A DNA stretch of 64,000 nucleotides from Excoecaria cochinchinensis (GCA_947683425.1 CANTUQ010000004.1:32069001-32133000); one strand, 5' to 3'. Positions 33,287-46,201 are shown, counted from the stretch's first letter. Numbers and translations are program-made. The notes: generated by a model not told the origin, from the letters alone.

Positions 33287-33811
33287 TGTAACACCTCTTA
33301 TACCCCTTTCGGAGAACAAGAGAGTGTACAAACAGATTACATGTTTAACAATTAAGAATATAAAATTTTCTCATTTCAATATATAATCTATATAACCTTA
33401 TTAGAATCCAGATTAATTTACATTACTAAAAAGATATCCCAGTAATACACATATTGATTTCTGTACTAACATATATAGTTGCAAACCAAAAAAAAAAGCA
33501 TCAAATACACAATTTTTATCAGAAGTAATCCCTACATATAGGTTCTTCTGCAGATGTGTTGGCCTTGACTAATGCGAGGTGTCCTTAGCGCTAACTTTAC
33601 CTTTGGTACCTACACGGATAGAACACCCATGCTAAGCATAAAGCTTAGTGGGGAAATAACATGAAATGTATGACTACTCACAGCAGTCGATGAAACTAGA
33701 CATACATAATGCATGCATAAATATAGATCATCATCAGATACATAATAGAGAGAATCCATATAGCTATATTGAGCATATTTCAGTTCATAGAAATGAGCAC
33801 ATAATGCTATT
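33287..33811 (-). repeat. Tekay-type LTR fragment (3' end portion)
   Basis: Begins TGTAACACC (minus-strand LTR end GGTGTTACA) next to G's PPT. It contains the Tekay hairpin CTAAGC/GCTTAG (33632-33648). It stops where F's truncated 5' LTR begins. Confidence 0.7.
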
Positions 33812-35715
33812 CAAATTTGATTTGATTTCAGAAATCTTTTTCAAATTTAAATTCTAAATTTGAATTTATTTGAATTATTTTGCTAAACCTATAAATAGGG
33901 GATGCAGGCTCATTAATTGGGGTTGGCAGTTTTTTCTGTACAAGATAAAAAGGGTTAGCAATTTTTACGAAAGAGAGAATTTTTCTACAAAAGTTTTTCA
34001 CTTTTATTTTCGTCAGATTTTTATCAAATATTCTTCAAATTAAGGCAGTCTGGGGGAACGAAACTAATTCATTTCTATCTGATCTAGCCATTTTTAGCAT
34101 GCATAACTGCTAACAAAATATCAAGAAGGAAAGATATAATTTTCTTTTCTTGATTTATTTTCAAAATACGATTTTTGCAGTCAAAAATCTCTTAAAATCG
34201 CAAATCATGGATCAATCCTTGTAGAATTTCAGAGACAGATATCTCGCGACATTCACCTTCGAAGGTAATATTCTGAGGGCAAATATTCTGGATCAACTTT
34301 TTTGAATTTAATCCTTTCACATTGATTTTATACATAAAATTCCATTTTGTTCAAAATAAAACAGTTTTTAATTTGATTTTCTTTATTTTTCTGGGTTTGG
34401 GACAACCAACGGGCAGAGACTCCACCGACAGCTATCGCTCATTCGAGCGATGAGCCGTCAAAGGCTTCTACCTCCATCCGTCAGTCGGCCCAGGGATGCC
34501 CGTCGCTCATGCGTTATGGGCTGTCCCTGGGCCTTTCCCCCTCCATTTCCTTCACCCTTTTTTACCACTTATTCTTTTCTTTCCTTTTCTTTATTTTCAT
34601 GACAATTATTAATAGATTCCTTTTCTTTATTTATTTTCCACGTTTATTTTAATTGTTGCACTAATATGGTTTTTATTTTGGGAGTTTTATTACTTCTTCA
34701 TTGGATTTGAGTTATAAGAAATGGAGGACACCACAATGATCAGAGAACCTCTATTCGTGTTTATTCCTTTACCCCTACTCCACTTTATTTTAGTTTCCAT
34801 TTTTTGTAAATATTTTTTTTCGCTAACATGAAAAATGGTTAAATATTTATATTAATTAAATTGAAATTTTCACTAAAAAATGAGGACCAATGTCCTATTT
34901 CTACTAACAAATAAAAGTGACGCTTTAGAATTATTTTTGTAAGTATGCAAGCGAGGACCAATGTCCTCATCCTTAACGAATATCCTGTTTGATGTATGAT
35001 TCACATGCTATTTACAATGGGTGTTGTATTCCACTTCTAGTTTTTTATAATGTATTGAATTTTTGTTTATTCTATTTTAATCTTGCTTCTTTATCGCTTT
35101 CGTTTATCGCTCTCATTATGTGAATGATCTGCACTTTAATTAATGCATTAAACTGAATGAGAAAATGAAGGAAATCTTAAATTCAAAACTCAATTATAAC
35201 TTAATCAAGGTATGACTAAATGGGAAGTCCCGAACCTTCTCTGGTCTTAGGCTCAATGAGGTTAGAGGACCATCTCAATGTCCTATTGGGGTGGGGTCTC
35301 TAAAATATCTCTTGTTACCTAAAATAGGCCCAATTTGCATGGTCTTAGACTCCACGAGTTTAGATGATCTTTCCAGTGTTTTATTGGAAAGAGGTGTCCA
35401 AAATATCTCTAGCTTACCCAACATAGACGTACATGCATCGTCTTAGGCTTCACGAGATTAGACGATCCTCCCAATGTCCTATTGGAAGGAGGTGTCCAAA
35501 ATATCTCTGATTGCCTAAAATAGACACACATGCGCTATCTTAGGCTCAGTAAGGCTAGACGACCTTTCCCAATATTCTATTGGGTGGCAACTCCAAAACA
35601 TCTCCTTGTTGTCCAAACTAGACGCCCTTATAAATCTCTTACAAGTTCCATGCACCTCTCTCGAATGCCCTAAAAGCGAGCTTTCGGGGCCATGCGAGGT
35701 TCGTCGCGTGTCACA
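33812..35715 (+). repeat. 5' LTR of F, U3 start missing
   Basis: Begins about 80 bases above TATA (TATAAATAGG, 33890-33899) and runs to CGTCGCGTGTCACA. Contains a GACGG cluster (34405-34530), AT-rich leader, and four U5 stem-loops (35270-35294, 35369-35391, about 35467-35492, about 35557-35586). Near-identical to 41617-43527. Confidence 0.85.
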
Positions 35716-35716
35716 G

Positions 35717-35734
35717 TGGCGACTCTACTAGGGA
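35717..35734 (+). other. PBS of F
   Basis: TGGCGACTCTACTAGGGA, two or three changes from the sites in B and I, one base after the LTR. Confidence 0.8.
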
Positions 35735-36490
35735 CACTTGAGACTTCGCTTCAAAAGTACCTTGGTTAAAACATATAATTGAGTTTTAACTTAAAAAATT
35801 TTTATCCATTTTTGAAATTGCATCACATATCACTAGAGCCTTAGATCTATGCTAGTTTGCACCCTCTATCAGCCCCGGTGCGTTTCTGAAGCACGATCCT
35901 ACGTCACTCAATGTAGGGAAGTGTTAAGGATAATCACCAGCCTAAGCCTCATATCATTTGGTATATTTAAATGGAGACCCGACTGGTCGTTATGCTCATA
36001 ATGAGCAAGACCCGTTTGCAAGGACCATGCTTGGGTAGCCCAAAAGTATCATCACCCTGGCTAAAGCTCATGTAATGAAAATGGATACTTCCCCTAAGTG
36101 GCATGAACCGTAATACTATGCTTGCTGTATAGATCATTATGTATTAGACAAACCCAAATAGATTGTTTGGTCACCTAATCAAAGGCTTTCATGCCCCAAT
36201 AGGCCTACGTCGATTTATTCGGACGGCCTAAATACAGATCATAACCCATGTGTCTGTGCACTAGTAAGGAGAGGTTATGCTACCGATTTTTCACCATGCA
36301 CCATGTGTGTTCATCGGGTTCCCTGCTAACCCATGGACCAAGCCCACCTAGGAAAGAGACTGTGACCTCGTGTGCGGGAGTGACAAGGTTGGAAGGAGCT
36401 ATGTGCTTGCGTGTGATTTATGGATGCTGCATAGCATGATCATGCATCTTAGGACATTCATGCATCATCCTGACCTGTTATGTTTTATAG
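35735..36490 (+). other. Conserved leader of F
   Basis: Same landmarks as in B: TTAGAGCCTTAGATCTATG, AAGTGTTAAGGATAATCACC, CCACCTAGGAAAGAGACTGTG. Small frames at 36248-36597 are leader sequence. Confidence 0.75.
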
Positions 36491-37758
36491 CCATCATAGA
36501 TCTACCCAGTTGGTCAAGAGGTCCTCAGGGGCGGCTACGCAGAAACCCGTTCTTTAAACTATCGAAAAGGGTAGAGTACTCGGACATAATTTCCTAAACC
36601 AGTCACGCTACATCATCCCAGTTCTCCTTGCACAGTGAGATGGCTAATTCACTAAGAGGGGCAGATCCTACCAGGGCCATAATAACCGAGGAAGTGGGTA
36701 GATAGTTTGAGAAGTTCGAGAATCGAATGATGACCATGATGGCAAATATGGCCAAGCCTGCCGCACCACAGAACCCAGCTCCTCCTCCCATGAGACAAAA
36801 TGAACAGGAGGAGGTTAGAGAAGAACCAGTTGAAGAGATTCATCCATTGCTAGTGGACTTAAGGGCCAATATGTTGGCAGGACAGAGAAGGGGGACTTGC
36901 CTGTAGGGTATATAAGGATTGGGAAGAAGATGAGTATGAGGAACCAGTGTCAGTGAGGGGAAAGGCACCTCAGACTGAAGAGGCCATCTGGAAGAAGATG
37001 GAGGAGAAGTTCGAGGCAATGTCGAGAATGTTAACTCGAGGACGAGGGATGAATCTTCAGGATAAAGAATTGGAGGGAGAGGATGTGATCCCTATGAACT
37101 TTAAAATGTCGGATGTCCCAAAATTTGGTGGCACTTCTGATCCTACCACCCACGTAAAGCAGTACTCGCTGGTAATGAAGGGTACTACTTTAACGAAGAG
37201 ACAGAAAATAGAATACTTCTGTTTGAGCTTAACCGGTCCGGCAGTGGATTAGTACCATGGTCTAGATCGGAGGACTAAAGAGGATTAGGACTTGTTAACG
37301 GAAGAATTTCTCAGGCAATGTGACTACAGCACGAGGATGGAGGTGACCCTGAAGGACTTGAAATTGCTGCAATAGAAATCTGGTGAGTCCTTCCACGAGT
37401 ATCTGACCCGATGGAGAAACCGGGTGATGAAAATGAAGAGAAAGCCAAATACTCAAGATCAGATCCGGCTGTTCATCAAAAATGATAGCCAATATCTAAG
37501 GGATGGATTGAAGATGAAGGGTCTGAAGGACTGGGAATCATTTAAGGATATCACCATTGAGGCAGAGGGAGAGTACCTCACGAGAAGGGCAAACAATAAG
37601 GGCTATGGCAAGAGAGGCAGTAGCAGCTAGGGGGCAAGTAGGCCAACAGGCTCCACCAGTGGCACAAGGAAGACGGCTGAGGTTTCAGCTACAAACACTT
37701 ATCCAAGGCACTTCTCTAATTTAGGGAGATCTCTCTCATGGGTGCTCAGGAGGCTGAT
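36491..37758 (+). pseudogene. gag of F, N-terminal and core part
   Basis: Shared N-terminus (LPSWSRGPQGRLRRN), MANSLRGADPTRAI-like block after 36640, acidic linker, then one frame from 36947: KAPQTEEAIWKKMEEKFEA, VPKFGGTSDPTTHVKQYSL, KIEYFCLSLTGPAVD, LTRWRNRVMKMKRKPNTQDQ, DGLKMKGLKDWESFKDIT and RKTAEVSATNTYPRHFSNLG. Stops in the core are TGG-to-TAG (two) and CAG-to-TAG (one), all transitions; the frame is otherwise kept to 37758. Solo LTR C interrupts it there and the frame resumes at 38590. Confidence 0.85.
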
Positions 37759-38584
37759 TGATACGGAACCCCAAGGCTAAAGAACCGGAAACCGCTAAGA
37801 ACACACAATATGGCAAGAACAAGAACATGTATAATTACCAAACCCTAATGAACCCCCAATCAATTTATGAAAGGAAATGCATATAATAACGTTGATTTAA
37901 AGCATAAGAACAAAATTCGCCAGAAGAAAATACCTTGATAAGAAATTAGTTCTTGATGCAAAAGAAGAAGACAAGCAAATCCTCTCCCTTGAAGAAAATT
38001 CGGCCAAGCCAAATGATGATATTCAAAAGTGTTCAAAATCTGCCTTTTACAACTTATAATGAGGTATTTATAGCCCCCAAAAGGTAGGTAACCCTAAATA
38101 AGTGAAAAGGCCTCCTAAACATGGGCCTCCCACCAAATAACTAAAGCCCAAACTTATTAACTCTAAATTACAGCCCACAAGCCTAAAATAATTAAATTAA
38201 ATGAGCCCAAGCTAAAATAAGCCTAACTCACATAAAATAAGCCTATTAAGCTATATGAAGGTCCAACTAAACAAATCAAAATAAAACAAGTCCAACATAA
38301 TAAAATAAGCCCCTTGGGCCACCGAAAGCTACTCTACTAGCTTAAAATAGTTGATCAAGCCCATTTGATTCTTCTCATATCCATTCGGCTTCATTAGATT
38401 GGTTATAGTGTCATTCGGCTCCAATCCCTCTTGACTATACATAGTTTTTACAATTTGGTCCACATATGCCTTTAGTGCTTCCTTGAACTTCTTGGCTCTT
38501 GATCTTGTCACCAGTCCATCCAGTAATGCTATCTCTTACTTGAACTTAATCTGCTTTTGGTGTTCCTTGGTTGTGCTCGCATCA
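37759..38584 (-). repeat. Solo LTR C (826 bp) with perfect TSD CTGAT
   Basis: Ends are TGATACGG and CGCATCA (TG..CA), flanked by CTGAT at 37754-37758 and 38585-38589. It interrupts the gag frame of F exactly. On the minus strand it has a TATA box (TATAAATA, 38072-38065). Family differs from all other LTRs here; it may be a gypsy LTR of another lineage or a small TRIM-like unit. Confidence 0.9.
38329..38511 (-). pseudogene. Polyprotein C-terminal tail encoded inside LTR C
   Basis: A 60-codon frame starts MTRSRAKKFKEAL and ends before the LTR TATA. The P(M/I)TRSRAKK..EAL motif is the usual C-terminus of many plant Ty3/gypsy polyproteins. Its place inside a TSD-bounded LTR suggests that the pol frame of the parent ran into U3. 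Without upstream pol it is a remnant. Confidence 0.6.
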
Positions 38585-38589
38585 CTGAT

Positions 38590-38805
38590 GAAGGAGGGGA
38601 AATTGCAGCCTTTACCACCCCGACCGGCCAGGACCCAGGGTCTGCCAGGGCATAAGGATAATGAGTACTGCATATACCATCAACATACCGAGCACACGAC
38701 AGACGAGTGTAAGGCGCTGAGGCATGCAATTAAGGATTTGATTGATTCCAAGCAGATCACATATCCGGAGAAAAGAGGGAATTAGAAAAAGCCTGGGTAT
38801 AAGAA
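38590..38805 (+). pseudogene. gag of F, zinc-knuckle part
   Basis: Continues the gag frame after solo LTR C: MKEGKLQPLPPRPARTQG, then EYCIYHQHTEHTTDEC with intact CX2HX4HX4C, and ALRHAIKDLIDSKQITY. The knuckle binds element RNA in the family. A TAG follows EKRGN at 38779. Confidence 0.85.
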
Positions 38806-38837
38806 TTTGAGAACCGGATGATGGCCATGATGGCTAC
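38806..38837 (+). pseudogene. Short gag N-terminal fragment joined out of order
   Basis: AATTTGAGAACCGGATGATG followed by GCCATGATGGCTAC is the same sequence as 4767-4798 in B's gag (EFENRMMAMMA), but here it follows the zinc knuckle. A Tekay LTR starts right after it. Confidence 0.8.
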
Positions 38838-40040
38838 TGTAACACCCCCTTCCCATACGTAGGCGATCCCATCCGATAAGGAGTGAGATGCCGTATGAGT
38901 CAAGGTGTCACCAAACAGATACAAAGCAAATCATACATTCATTCATAACATACATGCCGAAATACGGGATAATTAAAAACTTTAAGGAAAAAGCAAGCAA
39001 TAGCTGATCATGCATTAATATAACAAAACCATTACAATAATGTTCTGATCAACTAGCTGAAACAAAAGAAATTACATAACCAAAATATAAGTACAAAAGC
39101 GGAAGCTATAACAAAACTAATACAAGAGAGTTCTATACAAAAAGAATCATCAACGATTACAAAAACTAAGCCCTACACTAAAACCTTCTATGTTGGCTTG
39201 ACGGCGGCGACTCTCTCAAAGCAAAACTCCTTCTGCACCTGCACGGGTAAAAACACCGTGCTAAGCGATAAACGCTTAGTGGGGAAATACACATAAAATA
39301 TGGATGGCCATTCACAATGGTCGTCAAGGCATAACACATTCACAATGGCAAATGCAATAGTTTATAACATAATCCATAAGCATGCTCACAATATAAAGCC
39401 ATACATTCCGCATCTCAAATTCATGTTCATTCCGAAATAATCAAACATGCATCTCATCATTATACTCATTCAGATATCACATTTATATTGTCAAATAAGA
39501 GCAGAACAAACCAATCGAACACCTGCTGACTCGAGGTAGTGGATAACGAGTGAACTGAGGGTACCTTACGGGTACGAATCGATTACTGAGGGTACCTCAT
39601 AGGTACAAATCAAAAGTCATTTCATTTTTATTAAAAACGCAATATTTTTACTGAGGGGATCTTAAACAAGATCCAAATACTGAGGGGTTCGCGAGGAACC
39701 AAACGGGGGACCTGATCGGGGTCCGAACTGAACTGAGGGCTACAGCTAAAAGACTCTATTAGGCATGCCTAACTATCCACTTACTTGACTCGGAGTTTAT
39801 ATCATTTTACTTGTATATTTGTTGTACAAAAGTTGCATTTTGTTAGTGAAATTTACATTTTGATAAATTTATATTTCATCTTGTATATTTACATTATCAT
39901 TAACGTCTTACTCGCACTTTCCAAATGTTTGATAACACGATGAATAAGAAAGACGGAAATAAATGACAACATAAAAAATGTGTATAAATTTACATTTGCA
40001 AAATGAATTAATCTGCAATGAATTAATAAAGTCTCTTAAA
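38838..40040 (-). repeat. Tekay-type LTR fragment in F
   Basis: Starts TGTAACACCCCC (minus-strand LTR end). It contains the hairpin CTAAGCG/CGCTTAG (39261-39279) and TACTGAGGGTACC-type repeats (39540-39745). The right limit is approximate, where F's tandem arrays start; no TSD is recognisable, so it is truncated. Confidence 0.7.
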
Positions 40041-40059
40041 ACCATATGAACATGATGCC

Positions 40060-40865
40060 ACACCGACTCGGTGATGGTCAGCAGTACAGCATTAGGCTAA
40101 CTGGATGATGGGCAGCAAATCAAGAATCACACCATGCTGATCGGATGGGGGTCAGCAAATCAAAAGTCATATCTTGCAGATCGGATGGGGGTCAGCAAAT
40201 CAAGAATCACACCCTGCAGATCAGATGGGGGTCAGCAAATCAAAAGTCATACCTTGCGGATCGGATATGGGTTAGCAAGATCATGTCGTGCAGACCCAGA
40301 AGCGGCCAGCAAGACATAATACCCGATCACACGCCTTGCAGATCGGATGGGGGCTAGCAAGGACACCGTGCAAACCGAGACGAGGCCAGCGGTACACTCG
40401 TGATAGAACAAATCGTAACTGAGTTGTAGTTAGATAACACTACCTCCCACACCAATCAGACACCGTGAAAGCCGAGACGAGGCCAGCGGGACACTCGCAA
40501 TAGAACAAATCGCAACTGAGTTGTAGTTAGATAACACTACCTCTCACACCAATCAGACACCGCACAAGCCGAGATGAGGCCAGCGGGACACTCGCAACTG
40601 AGTTATAGTTAGATAACACTACCTCTCACACCAATCAGACAGCCAAGACAAGGCTAGCGGGACACTCGCGATAGAACAAATCGCAGCCGAGTTATAGTTA
40701 GATAACACTACCTATCAAGACATTTAGGCACCGTGCAAGCCGAGACGAGGCTAGCAGCGCACATGTAATAGAACAAATTACAATTGGCTTGCAGTTGGAT
40801 AACACTGCCTCTCACAACAGTCAGGCATCGTGCAGGCCGAGACGAGGCCCACAGGATGAAGGTGG
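40060..40865 (+). repeat. Tandem arrays of F (40-bp units, then ~82-100-bp units)
   Basis: TCGGATGGGGGTCAGCAAAT-type starts at 40141, 40181, 40221 and 40261 are exactly 40 bases apart. From about 40340, longer units carry GAGTTGTAGTTAGATAACAC and GCCGAGACGAGGCCAGC. Clearly related in unit sequence and order to 10041-11295 in B. Confidence 0.9.
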
Positions 40866-41045
40866 TCAGATGAATCGTCAGACGATTGTGGTAAAGTACA
40901 CTACTACTCTGTAGCAAGGAGTCACCAACTTGAACACAACAGTAGAAAGATAAGGATTTCCTCATGTATGCATTTTTTCCCTTCTTCTCTGAATTTTGGC
41001 TCATCTAGACACTAGTGTACTAGTTTCCCCAAAATTGGGGGCAAC

Positions 41046-43527
41046 TATAGACACCGGGTCCTGAGGTAGTCCAGATTAGAGTTACCCGATGAAGATATCA
41101 ATGCCCGTTTTCGGGCAAACGGACGGAGGTTACAGACTTTTTCCCTTTGAGTTCACAAGGATTAAAGATTTTTCTTGGATGGCAGGAAATTCAGTACATC
41201 GAGCGAAGTTCTTTTAGTGAAAATTTTGGTTTTTCTTTGACCGATGGGGTTACCGTCTGTCGGGAGGGACGGCCGTCGCTCGTCGGCTTGTCGCTCACAA
41301 GAGACCCCTGTCTCTCGCAAGCCGAGGCCGTCTCTCGCGAGAGCGATGCCCATCACTCATGAACGAGGGCCCACCTCTCACAAAGCAACGACCATCCTTC
41401 CTTAGGCCATCTCTCGTGAGACGGCCTGTCGCTCAAAAGACGAGCGTGTCCCCATGAGCGACGCCCGTCAGTCGTCGATCTGCAACTTGATTTCGCGAGA
41501 TTTTCCAAAATTTCTAAATCTTCTTAAATATTTTTCTAGATTTCCTATATCTTCCAAATCTTTTCAAATATTTTCAAATTTTGGATTTGATTTTGAGAAT
41601 ATTCTGTAAATTATTCGGATTTGATTTTGATTTCAGAAATCTTTTTCAAATTTAAATTCTAAATTTAAATTTATTTGAATTATTTTCCTAAACCTATAAA
41701 TAGGAGATGAAGGCTCATTAATTGGGGTTGGCAGTTTTTTTTTTTTTTACAAGATTAAAAGGGTTAGCAATTTTTACGAAAGAGAGAATTTTTCTACAAA
41801 AGTTTTTCACTTTTATTTTCGTCGAATTTTTATCAAATATTCTTCAAATTAAGGCAGTCTGAGGGAACGAAACTAATTATTTTCTATCCGATCCAGCCAT
41901 TTTTAGCATTCATAACTGCTACTAAAATATCAAGAAGGAAAAATATAATTTTCTTTTCTTAATCTGTTTTCAAAATACGATTTTTGCAGTCAAAAATCTC
42001 CTAAAATCTCACATCACGGATCAATCCTTGTAGAATTTCAGAGACAGAAATCTCGCGACATTCACCTTTGAAGGTAATATTCCGAGGGTAAACATTCTGG
42101 ATCAACTTTTTTGCATTTATTCCTTTCGCATTGATTTTATACATAAAATTCCATTTTGTTCAAAATAAAACAGTTTTTAATTTGATTTTCTTTATTTTTC
42201 TGGGTCTGGGATGACCAAAGGGCAGAGACTCCACCGACGGCCGTTGCTCATCCAAGCGACAGGCCGTCGAAGGCTTCTACCTCCACTCGTCGGTCAGCCC
42301 AGGGACGCCCGTCGCACACACGTTATGGGCTGTCCCTGGGCCTTTCCCCCTCCATTTCCTTTACCCCTTTTTTACCACTTATTCTTTTCTTTCCTTTTCT
42401 TTATTTTCATGACAATTATTCATAGATTCCCTTTCTTTATTTATTTTTCCTGTTTATTTTAATTGTTGCACTAAAATGGTTTTTATTTTGTGAGTTTTAT
42501 TACTTCTTCGTTAGATATGAGTTATAAGAAATGGAGGACACCGCAATGATCAGAGAACCTCTATTCGGGTTTATTCCTTTACCCCTACTCCACTTTATTT
42601 CAGTTTCCATTTTTGTAAATATTATTTTTTTTCGCTAACATGAAAAATGGTTAAATATTTATATTAATTAAATTAGAATTTTCACTAAAAAATGAGGACC
42701 AATGTCCTATTTCTACTAACAAATAAAAGTGACGTTTTAGAATTATTTTCGTAAGTATGCATGCGAAGACCAATGTCCTCATCCTTAACGAATATCCAGT
42801 TTGATGTATGATTCACATGCTATTTACAATGAGGGTTGTATTCTGCTCCTGGTTTGTTGTAATGTATTGGATTTTCATTTATTCTATTTTAATCTTGCTT
42901 CTTTATCGCTTTCGTTTATCGATCTCATTACGTGAATGATCTGCGCTTTAATTAATGCATTAAACTGAATGAGAAAATGAAGGAAATCTTAAATTCAAAA
43001 CTCAATTATAACTTAATCAAGGTATGAATAAATGGGAAGTCCCGAACCTTCTCTGGTCTTATGCTCAATGAGGTCAAAGGACCATCTCAATGTCCTATTG
43101 GGGTGGGGTCTCCAAAATATCTCTTGTTGCCTAAAATAGGCCCAATTTGCATGGTCTTAGGCTCTACGAGATTAGATGATCTTTCCAGTATTTTATTGGA
43201 AAGAGGTGTCCAAAATATCTCTGGCTTGCCCAACATAGACGTACATGCATCGTCTTAGATTTCACAAGATTAGACGATCCTCCCAATGTCCTATTGGAAG
43301 GAGATGTCCAAAATATCTCTAATTGTCCAAAATAGATACACATGCGCTGTCTTAGGCTCAGTGAGGCTAGATGACCTTTCCCAATGTTCTATTGGGTGGC
43401 GACTCCAAAACACCTCCTTGTTGCCCAAAATAGACGCCCTTGTAAATCTCTTACAAGTTCCATGAACCTCTCTCGAACACCCTAAAAGAGGGCTTTCGTG
43501 GCCACACGGGGTTCGGCGCGCGTCACA
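41046..43527 (+). repeat. 3' LTR of F (2.48 kb)
   Basis: Preceded by the PPT border CCCCAAAATTGGGGGCAAC. Starts TATAGACACCGGGTCC, ends GGTTCGGCGCGCGTCACA. Contains GACGG cluster one (41240-41475), TATA (41695-41703), GACGG cluster two (42215-42330), U5 stem-loops (about 43080-43395) and internal TGGCGACTCC (43397-43406). Confidence 0.9.
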
Positions 43528-44050
43528 CATTCACACCATCAAGATAACCATTGTTACATATGACAGTTTAAAAAAAAAGTTAAAGAATAAAAAAAAAACA
43601 CATCTACTAAAATATCCTCCTCTTCTACTTCTAGCTATGTGGGTACTGTGCTTTGGCTCTATTTTCCCCTTTTCTCTAGGTCAGAAATCTATTTACTATC
43701 AATGAGGTCTTGAATTAGATTTCTCAGAGTTCAACAATCATCTGTCAAATGCCTAGTGTGCTGATGGTAAGCACAATATTGATCTTCTTGATGACTAGGC
43801 TGCCCTTGGCTTCTAGTTGGCCTAGATGGTCGTGGTTGCAGCTTTCCTTATTTGACCAACCTCTCAAGTACCCAAGACAACGGTCTGTCCAAGTTGGAAT
43901 AATATCTTTGATTCTCCTATGTGGATGACACCTCTGACATCTTCACAGTTCCACTACTATTACTAGAGCCTGTTACCTTATTTCCCCCTTGCCTCCCGAA
44001 GTTGCCCCTGGTGTAGCTATCGTTGCTTGCCTTCTTCACCAAGTACTCTC
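43528..44050 (-). pseudogene. gag of G, C-terminal part with zinc knuckle
   Basis: On the minus strand: EYLVKKASNDSYTRG, KVTGSSNSSGTVKMSEVSS, YYSNLDRPLSWVLERLVK, GKLQPRPSRPTRSQGQPS, then QYCAYHQHTRHLTDDC (CX2HX4HX4C intact) and LRNLIQDLIDSK. It continues the gag broken at 53391 after removal of the Tekay LTR. Several in-frame stops. Cut on its far side by F's 3' LTR. Confidence 0.82.
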
Positions 44051-45514
44051 TGTAATACCCTTTGATCATTATATTGTACATACAGTGTCAGTTAATTCGA
44101 ATTTTACATCAGTGCTAAGGTTCACAAGATTATGCAACACTAGACATTCGGTAAATTTTTGTTTTAAACCTCAATGACATTTATGAACAAATAACAATAT
44201 AACAGTACCACAATCCACACATTACTCTGTTAAAATCTACACTTACACATACACACAAACCTTAAACCTATTTAGACCAAAATTTTAAAATTATCCATCA
44301 TGATCATATACATGCCATGCCTATGTCCCTATCTTTGCTTTCCATCACTCTTCTCGATCATCGGCAAAGCCTCAGCCATCTCAATTCTTCTACCTTCCAC
44401 AACTTGCACGCAGTAACATCATTACACACTAAGCATTAAAATGCCCAGTAGTGGATATATATCCCAAACTTTCCCTTCTATAATTACAGACACACACAAG
44501 CATATTGGTTTTATATATACTACATATACATCATTCCTACTAGTACACTTACTTAACCTATATTTTATCTTAATGTCTTTATAGTATTCTTTCAATTATA
44601 CCCTATTAATGTTATGCCCATGTCTGTAGTTATTATTATATTTTTAACTATATTTCGGTACTCTTATCTCACTTACTAGCAATATAACCATTATTTTCAT
44701 CAGCATTAATACTAATATTTGCACTTTTATCATGACTTTACCTTGATAAATAATATCATTGTTATTATCATTTTCATTTCATTAATATTCCTACTACTGT
44801 CTTGCACTTCTTTTATTTTCTATTATAGTCTACATGTTCCTTCACAATCTAGCTATCTACACTCATACCTACTAGTTTAATTAATGCATTCATTGCCATT
44901 ATCATTTTTGTCACTCATATTATTACTATTAGTGACATTGTCCTCATTTACTTACCTTACTAATATTATCATCATAATAATTAACACCACTTACTATCAA
45001 TTGTTAGTATTTCAAATTGATATTATTATTATTATTAACATCATTAACAATAATATCTTGTCTTGCTAACAACCCATTCAATTTCTTAAATTAAATTCTT
45101 TGGACATAGGTTTGGTCCCTCAACATTCTCCTATCAGTCCTATGTCCCTCTTGCATGTGCATGGTTTTATTATATTTTCATATAACCTTATCACTAATTT
45201 GTTAATTCAATCACATTTTTATAACTCTTCCAATTATCCATTAACATCCTTATTACTTATATTATTCATGACTACTAACATTTTTATTTTTATTTTATTT
45301 TATTTAATTACTTTGCTTTCTATACTAGCCTTATTAACTTTGCATTTGTTAATTTCAAACATTAATATTCATTTATCCAGTAGGACAACTGTTATTTGCA
45401 TTTCTTAGAACCATTGATAACATTATTAATCACATTATTCTCATTACTAGCATCATCAATAATATTATAACTATCATTATAACTATTATTACCATTTACC
45501 CAAACTTTAACATT

Positions 45515-45516
45515 TA

Positions 45517-45603
<87 letters not shown>
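45515..45603. repeat. (ATT)n microsatellite, about 28-30 units
   Basis: An uninterrupted ATT run of nearly 90 bases inside the AT-rich part of the Tekay LTR. Confidence 0.95.
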
Positions 45604-46201
45604 CTATTAGACTTATATAAAAACTTTAATGCAATTATTTACCATTCTATTGTTCGATTTTACATTTTAAACCTTCACTTATCACTTACACAATCAAATT
45701 ACAATTTAATACCTATATTTTTATTTTTTTTACGGTTATACCCTTTATTGTCCATTAATTACCATTTTGCCACTACTTAATCATTTTTCACTCTTATTCC
45801 ATTCTTTAATGTGTATAATTTCCATTTAGCCCTTACATCTCACTTTTACACTTAATTACACTTTAAACCTTTATTTTATCCTTTCCATACTTTACTACAC
45901 AATTATCAACCTTCTTTAACAATTATACTTATTAATTATAATTCTTATTAAATTACCACTTAATCCTTTTTGTTAAGTATATTATGGGTAATTTACACTT
46001 TAGTTCTTTAGTTTAATTGAAATTATGGTCGTACTTTATTTTCACTATAATTACAATTATGCCATTTCTTATCTACTTTCACACTAATTTCATTACTTAT
46101 CATGTAAAATTTTCATTTAGACCCTAAATGTTATTTTTATACCAAATTACCTTTTTAGTCCTTATGTTATTACCATTTTACCTAATTTATCTTTTGGTCA
46201 C

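Larger units (their letters stand above)
33812..43527 (+). mobile_element. Tat/Ogre-like element F, gag-bearing, pol-less
   Basis: 5' LTR fragment (33812-35715), PBS, leader, gag, tandem arrays, PPT and 3' LTR (41046-43527). No protease, RT, RNase H or integrase is seen. Inserted inside are solo LTR C and a Tekay LTR fragment. The overlapping LTR parts look very similar by eye, so F is probably younger than B. The 5' LTR has lost its U3 start, so no TSD can be checked. Confidence 0.8.
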
